64,000 nucleotides of DNA. Origin: JACRCT01 sp049841135 (lineage in GTDB: Bacteria; Myxococcota; Myxococcia; Myxococcales; UBA5297). Both the position numbers and the translations under genes were made by a program. Of this stretch, positions 62,371 to 64,000 are shown piece by piece; the stretch's first letter is position 1; each line of letters begins with the position of its first letter. The notes below the pieces were generated by a model. The model saw only the letters and a program-made list of their open reading frames with translations. It made no database searches and was not told where the DNA came from. The stretch lies in the NCBI GenBank assembly GCA_049841135.1, contig JASGHK010000004.1:2418001-2482000 (forward strand). The letters are read 5' to 3'.

Positions 62371-63004
62371 GTGAAGACCCCGACCGTCCTCTTCGACCTG
62401 GGCAACGTGCTGGTGAAGCTCGACCTGCCGCGCGGCCTCACCCACTTGCGGCGCCTGGCTGGGCCTCGTGTCCCCGAGACGCTGGCGTCCGCCGAGCTTC
62501 CACTTCGGCGAGGCCTCGACGGCGTGCAACCGCGGCGCGCTCTCCCCCGAGGCGTTCATCGAAGCGCTCGCCCGGCAGCTGGGTGCGCCGAGGTCACCGG
62601 GGCTCCACTCGAGCCTGGTCGACGCCTGGTGCGACATCTTCACGCCCTGGCCGGAGATGGAGGCGCTGGCCGACGAGGTGCTGCACGCGGGCCATGCCGC
62701 CTACCTCGCCTCCAACACCGACCCGCTGCACTTCGCCTTCCTCGACCTGCAGATGCCGGTGCTGCGCCGACTGACCGGGCTGCACCTCTCCTACGAGGCG
62801 CGGGTGATGAAGCCGGATCCCGCGTTCTTCACCGGGCTGCTCTCGCGCTTTGGGCTGCGGGCCGCCGACTGCGTCTACCTCGACGACCGCGCCGAGCACG
62901 TGGCCGCGGCGCAGAGCATCGGCATCCGCGCCGCCATCCACGACGGCGACGTGGCGAAGGCGCGAACCTTCCTCCGCGAGGCGGGCGTGCAGCTGCCCGC
63001 CTGA
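62371..63004 (+). CDS. HAD-family hydrolase, YihX-like (one apparent frameshift)
   Basis: About 211 residues. HAD motif I 'VLFDLGNVLV' with nucleophile Asp9, motif II Ser/Thr near 'YLASNTDPLH', motif III Lys in 'EARVMKPDPAFF' and motif IV 'VYLDDRAEHV'. The D-L-G-N form and alpha-helical cap match HAD-IA enzymes such as YihX (sugar phosphatase). GTG at 62371 is the likely start. The frame shifts at 62494-62500, where GAGCTTC replaces GAGCTC, inside the cap. A phosphatase acting on small sugar phosphates is probable. Confidence 0.82.
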
Positions 63005-63044
63005 CCTGCCAGTTCAGCCGTGGGCGGACGGCGATCGACCAGAC

Positions 63045-63872
63045 TCAGAACCGGTAGTCCTCGTTCGCCGGGTCGAAGTCGGCGTCGCTCAGGCCGAAGT
63101 CGAGCTTCAGGTCGCCGTACCCGTAGTCCTCGACGAGCCGCAGCGCGCCGTCCTCGAGATCCCAGACCTCGATCTTGGCCGGGACGTCGAGCCGCTCGTA
63201 GACGCACAGCCGCGCCTTGCGCGAGTACATCTCGGGGCACCTGGCCTTGTCGGTCTCCATCTCGTAGCAGCGCGCCGGTCCGCCGTAGACGATCTGCATG
63301 CCGGCGTCGACCGCCTTGATCAGGCACTCGGGCCGGGTCTTGTGGGTCGCCAGGTCGCGCGCGAACATCGCGATGGTGAAGTCGAAGCCAGCGTTGGGCA
63401 CCGGGTGGCGCGTGTTGCGGGTCATCAGCCAGTGGTCGGTGGGCAGGTTGACGGTGATGTCGGGGAACGAGTTGGGGTGGGCGCGAGCCTTGTCGTTGTT
63501 CCAGCCCTTGCGCCAGAGGACTTCCTGGCCCTTGTACGTGTCGCCGATCCACTTGAAGTAGATGCTGCGCGGGCTCGCCCGGTACTTGAGCGTGATCACC
63601 TCCTCCGGCAGCTGCTTGCCCTTCCACTCCTTCTTGTAGAAGGTCGCGGTGAAGTCCTTGAGCGCCTGGGCGGCCTTCTGCATCCGCGCGATGGCCTCGG
63701 CGACCGCCTCCACGTTCTTCTGCGGGTCCACCGGCTTGGCCGCCGCCGCCACTTGCTGGACGACCACTCCGGCGACGTCCGCCCCCGCGTCGGCCGGCGC
63801 GGAGGGAACGCCTGCGTCGGGCACCTGCGCGAGAGCGAGGACGAGCGCAGCGGCGAGTGAGGCGGAGGTCAT
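63045..63872 (-). CDS. DUF1571-type exported protein
   Basis: 275 residues from ATG 63872 (GAGGG upstream): signal peptide ('AALVLALAQVPDAG'), an Ala/Pro linker, then the DUF1571 pattern 'DFTATFYKKEWKGKQLP', 'ASPRSIYFKWIGD', 'GQEVLWRKGWNNDKARAHPN' and 'MTRNTRHPVPNAGFDF'. Such proteins are secreted and of unknown function; the fold is LolA/lipoprotein-carrier-like, so lipid or lipoprotein handling is an inference. Confidence 0.75.
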   Translation of the reverse strand: MTSASLAAALVLALAQVPDAGVPSAPADAGADVAGVVVQQVAAAAKPVDPQKNVEAVAEAIARMQKAAQALKDFTATFYKKEWKGKQLPEEVITLKYRASPRSIYFKWIGDTYKGQEVLWRKGWNNDKARAHPNSFPDITVNLPTDHWLMTRNTRHPVPNAGFDFTIAMFARDLATHKTRPECLIKAVDAGMQIVYGGPARCYEMETDKARCPEMYSRKARLCVYERLDVPAKIEVWDLEDGALRLVEDYGYGDLKLDFGLSDADFDPANEDYRF

Positions 63873-63938
63873 GTTTCCCTCGATCGAAGAGCGGTGGATT
63901 ATAGCCGCCCGGCCCTCTGCCCCGACTCGGAGCCCCGA

Positions 63939-64000
63939 ATGGACCCGTTCTTCTCCCGCCTGCTCTCGGACTCGCGCGGCCAGGCCTTCGACCTGCACCG
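63939..64000 (+). CDS. Start of an unidentified gene, cut by window edge
   Basis: An ATG at 63939 with GGAG about 6 bases upstream opens a frame ('MDPFFSRLLSDSRGQAFDLH') that continues past base 64000. It is divergent from the DUF1571 gene and well placed as a gene start. Twenty residues are too few for identification. Confidence 0.45.
   Translation, partial: MDPFFSRLLSDSRGQAFDLH

Overview
The window looks like a stretch of a high-GC (about 68-70 % by eye) Myxococcota (deltaproteobacterial) chromosome. The pointers are codon positions saturated with G/C, many lipoproteins with short lipoboxes, two Hanks-type Ser/Thr kinases carrying C-terminal fusion domains, a sigma-54 two-component pair, a PEGA/CsgG-like protein, TPR proteins and a solitary Flp pilin. 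No rRNA, tRNA or CRISPR array was seen. Species cannot be named from the sequence.

Layout. 1-9.4 kb: start of an ABC exporter, a SEC59/DGK1-type membrane kinase, an orphan amino-acid-type binding lipoprotein, a small lipoprotein, a very large membrane-anchored TPR protein and a SAM methyltransferase. 9.4-15.8 kb: ClpX-like AAA+ ATPase, RecQ helicase translationally coupled to a DUF3006 lipoprotein, RadC, TreZ. 15.9-22.3 kb: a giant metzincin-type lipoprotein and an outer-membrane barrel-like protein. 22.6-27.6 kb: Ser/Thr kinase-PilZ fusion, a REP-like structured element with an IS200-type Y1 transposase, an MBL-fold/double cNMP-domain protein and a TlpA-like thioredoxin. 27.65-32 kb: hemerythrin, AidB-like acyl-CoA dehydrogenase, STT3-like membrane protein. 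32.1-36.8 kb: Crp/Fnr regulator, then a PEGA protein / histidine kinase / NtrC operon. 37-43.5 kb: Flp pilin, two small envelope proteins, a kinase-RHH fusion, Rep/UvrD helicase, a lipoprotein and a remarkable protein with cysteine at every third residue. 43.7-49.7 kb: gltB-gltD (glutamate synthase). 49.8-58.3 kb: TPR protein, RlmI-like methyltransferase, TPR-zincin lipoprotein, LytM/M23 peptidase, an intergenic repeat cluster, a membrane M28 peptidase, a lipoprotein and a membrane protein. 58.4-64 kb: glycosyltransferase-methyltransferase fusion, GvpL/F-like protein, PAP2-like lipid phosphatase, OsmC, cupin, HAD hydrolase, DUF1571 lipoprotein and the start of one more gene.

Across the window 14 otherwise intact genes, including housekeeping gltB (four times), recQ and treZ, are broken by 18 single-base indels. 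In every case the repaired sequence contains GAGCTC or GATC at or beside the indel. I read this as a systematic consensus error at (probably modified) palindromic sites, not as biology of the individual genes, and I annotate those genes as functional CDS spanning the shift.

Only a few genes clearly work together: gltB/gltD; the PEGA-kinase-NtrC operon; acyl-CoA dehydrogenase with hemerythrin downstream; DUF3006-recQ. The rest is a mix of housekeeping, envelope and signalling genes. The strongest candidates for undescribed biology are the Cys-triplet protein, the kinase fusions, the giant metzincin, the MBL-cNMP protein, the REP-like element and the intergenic repeat cluster.
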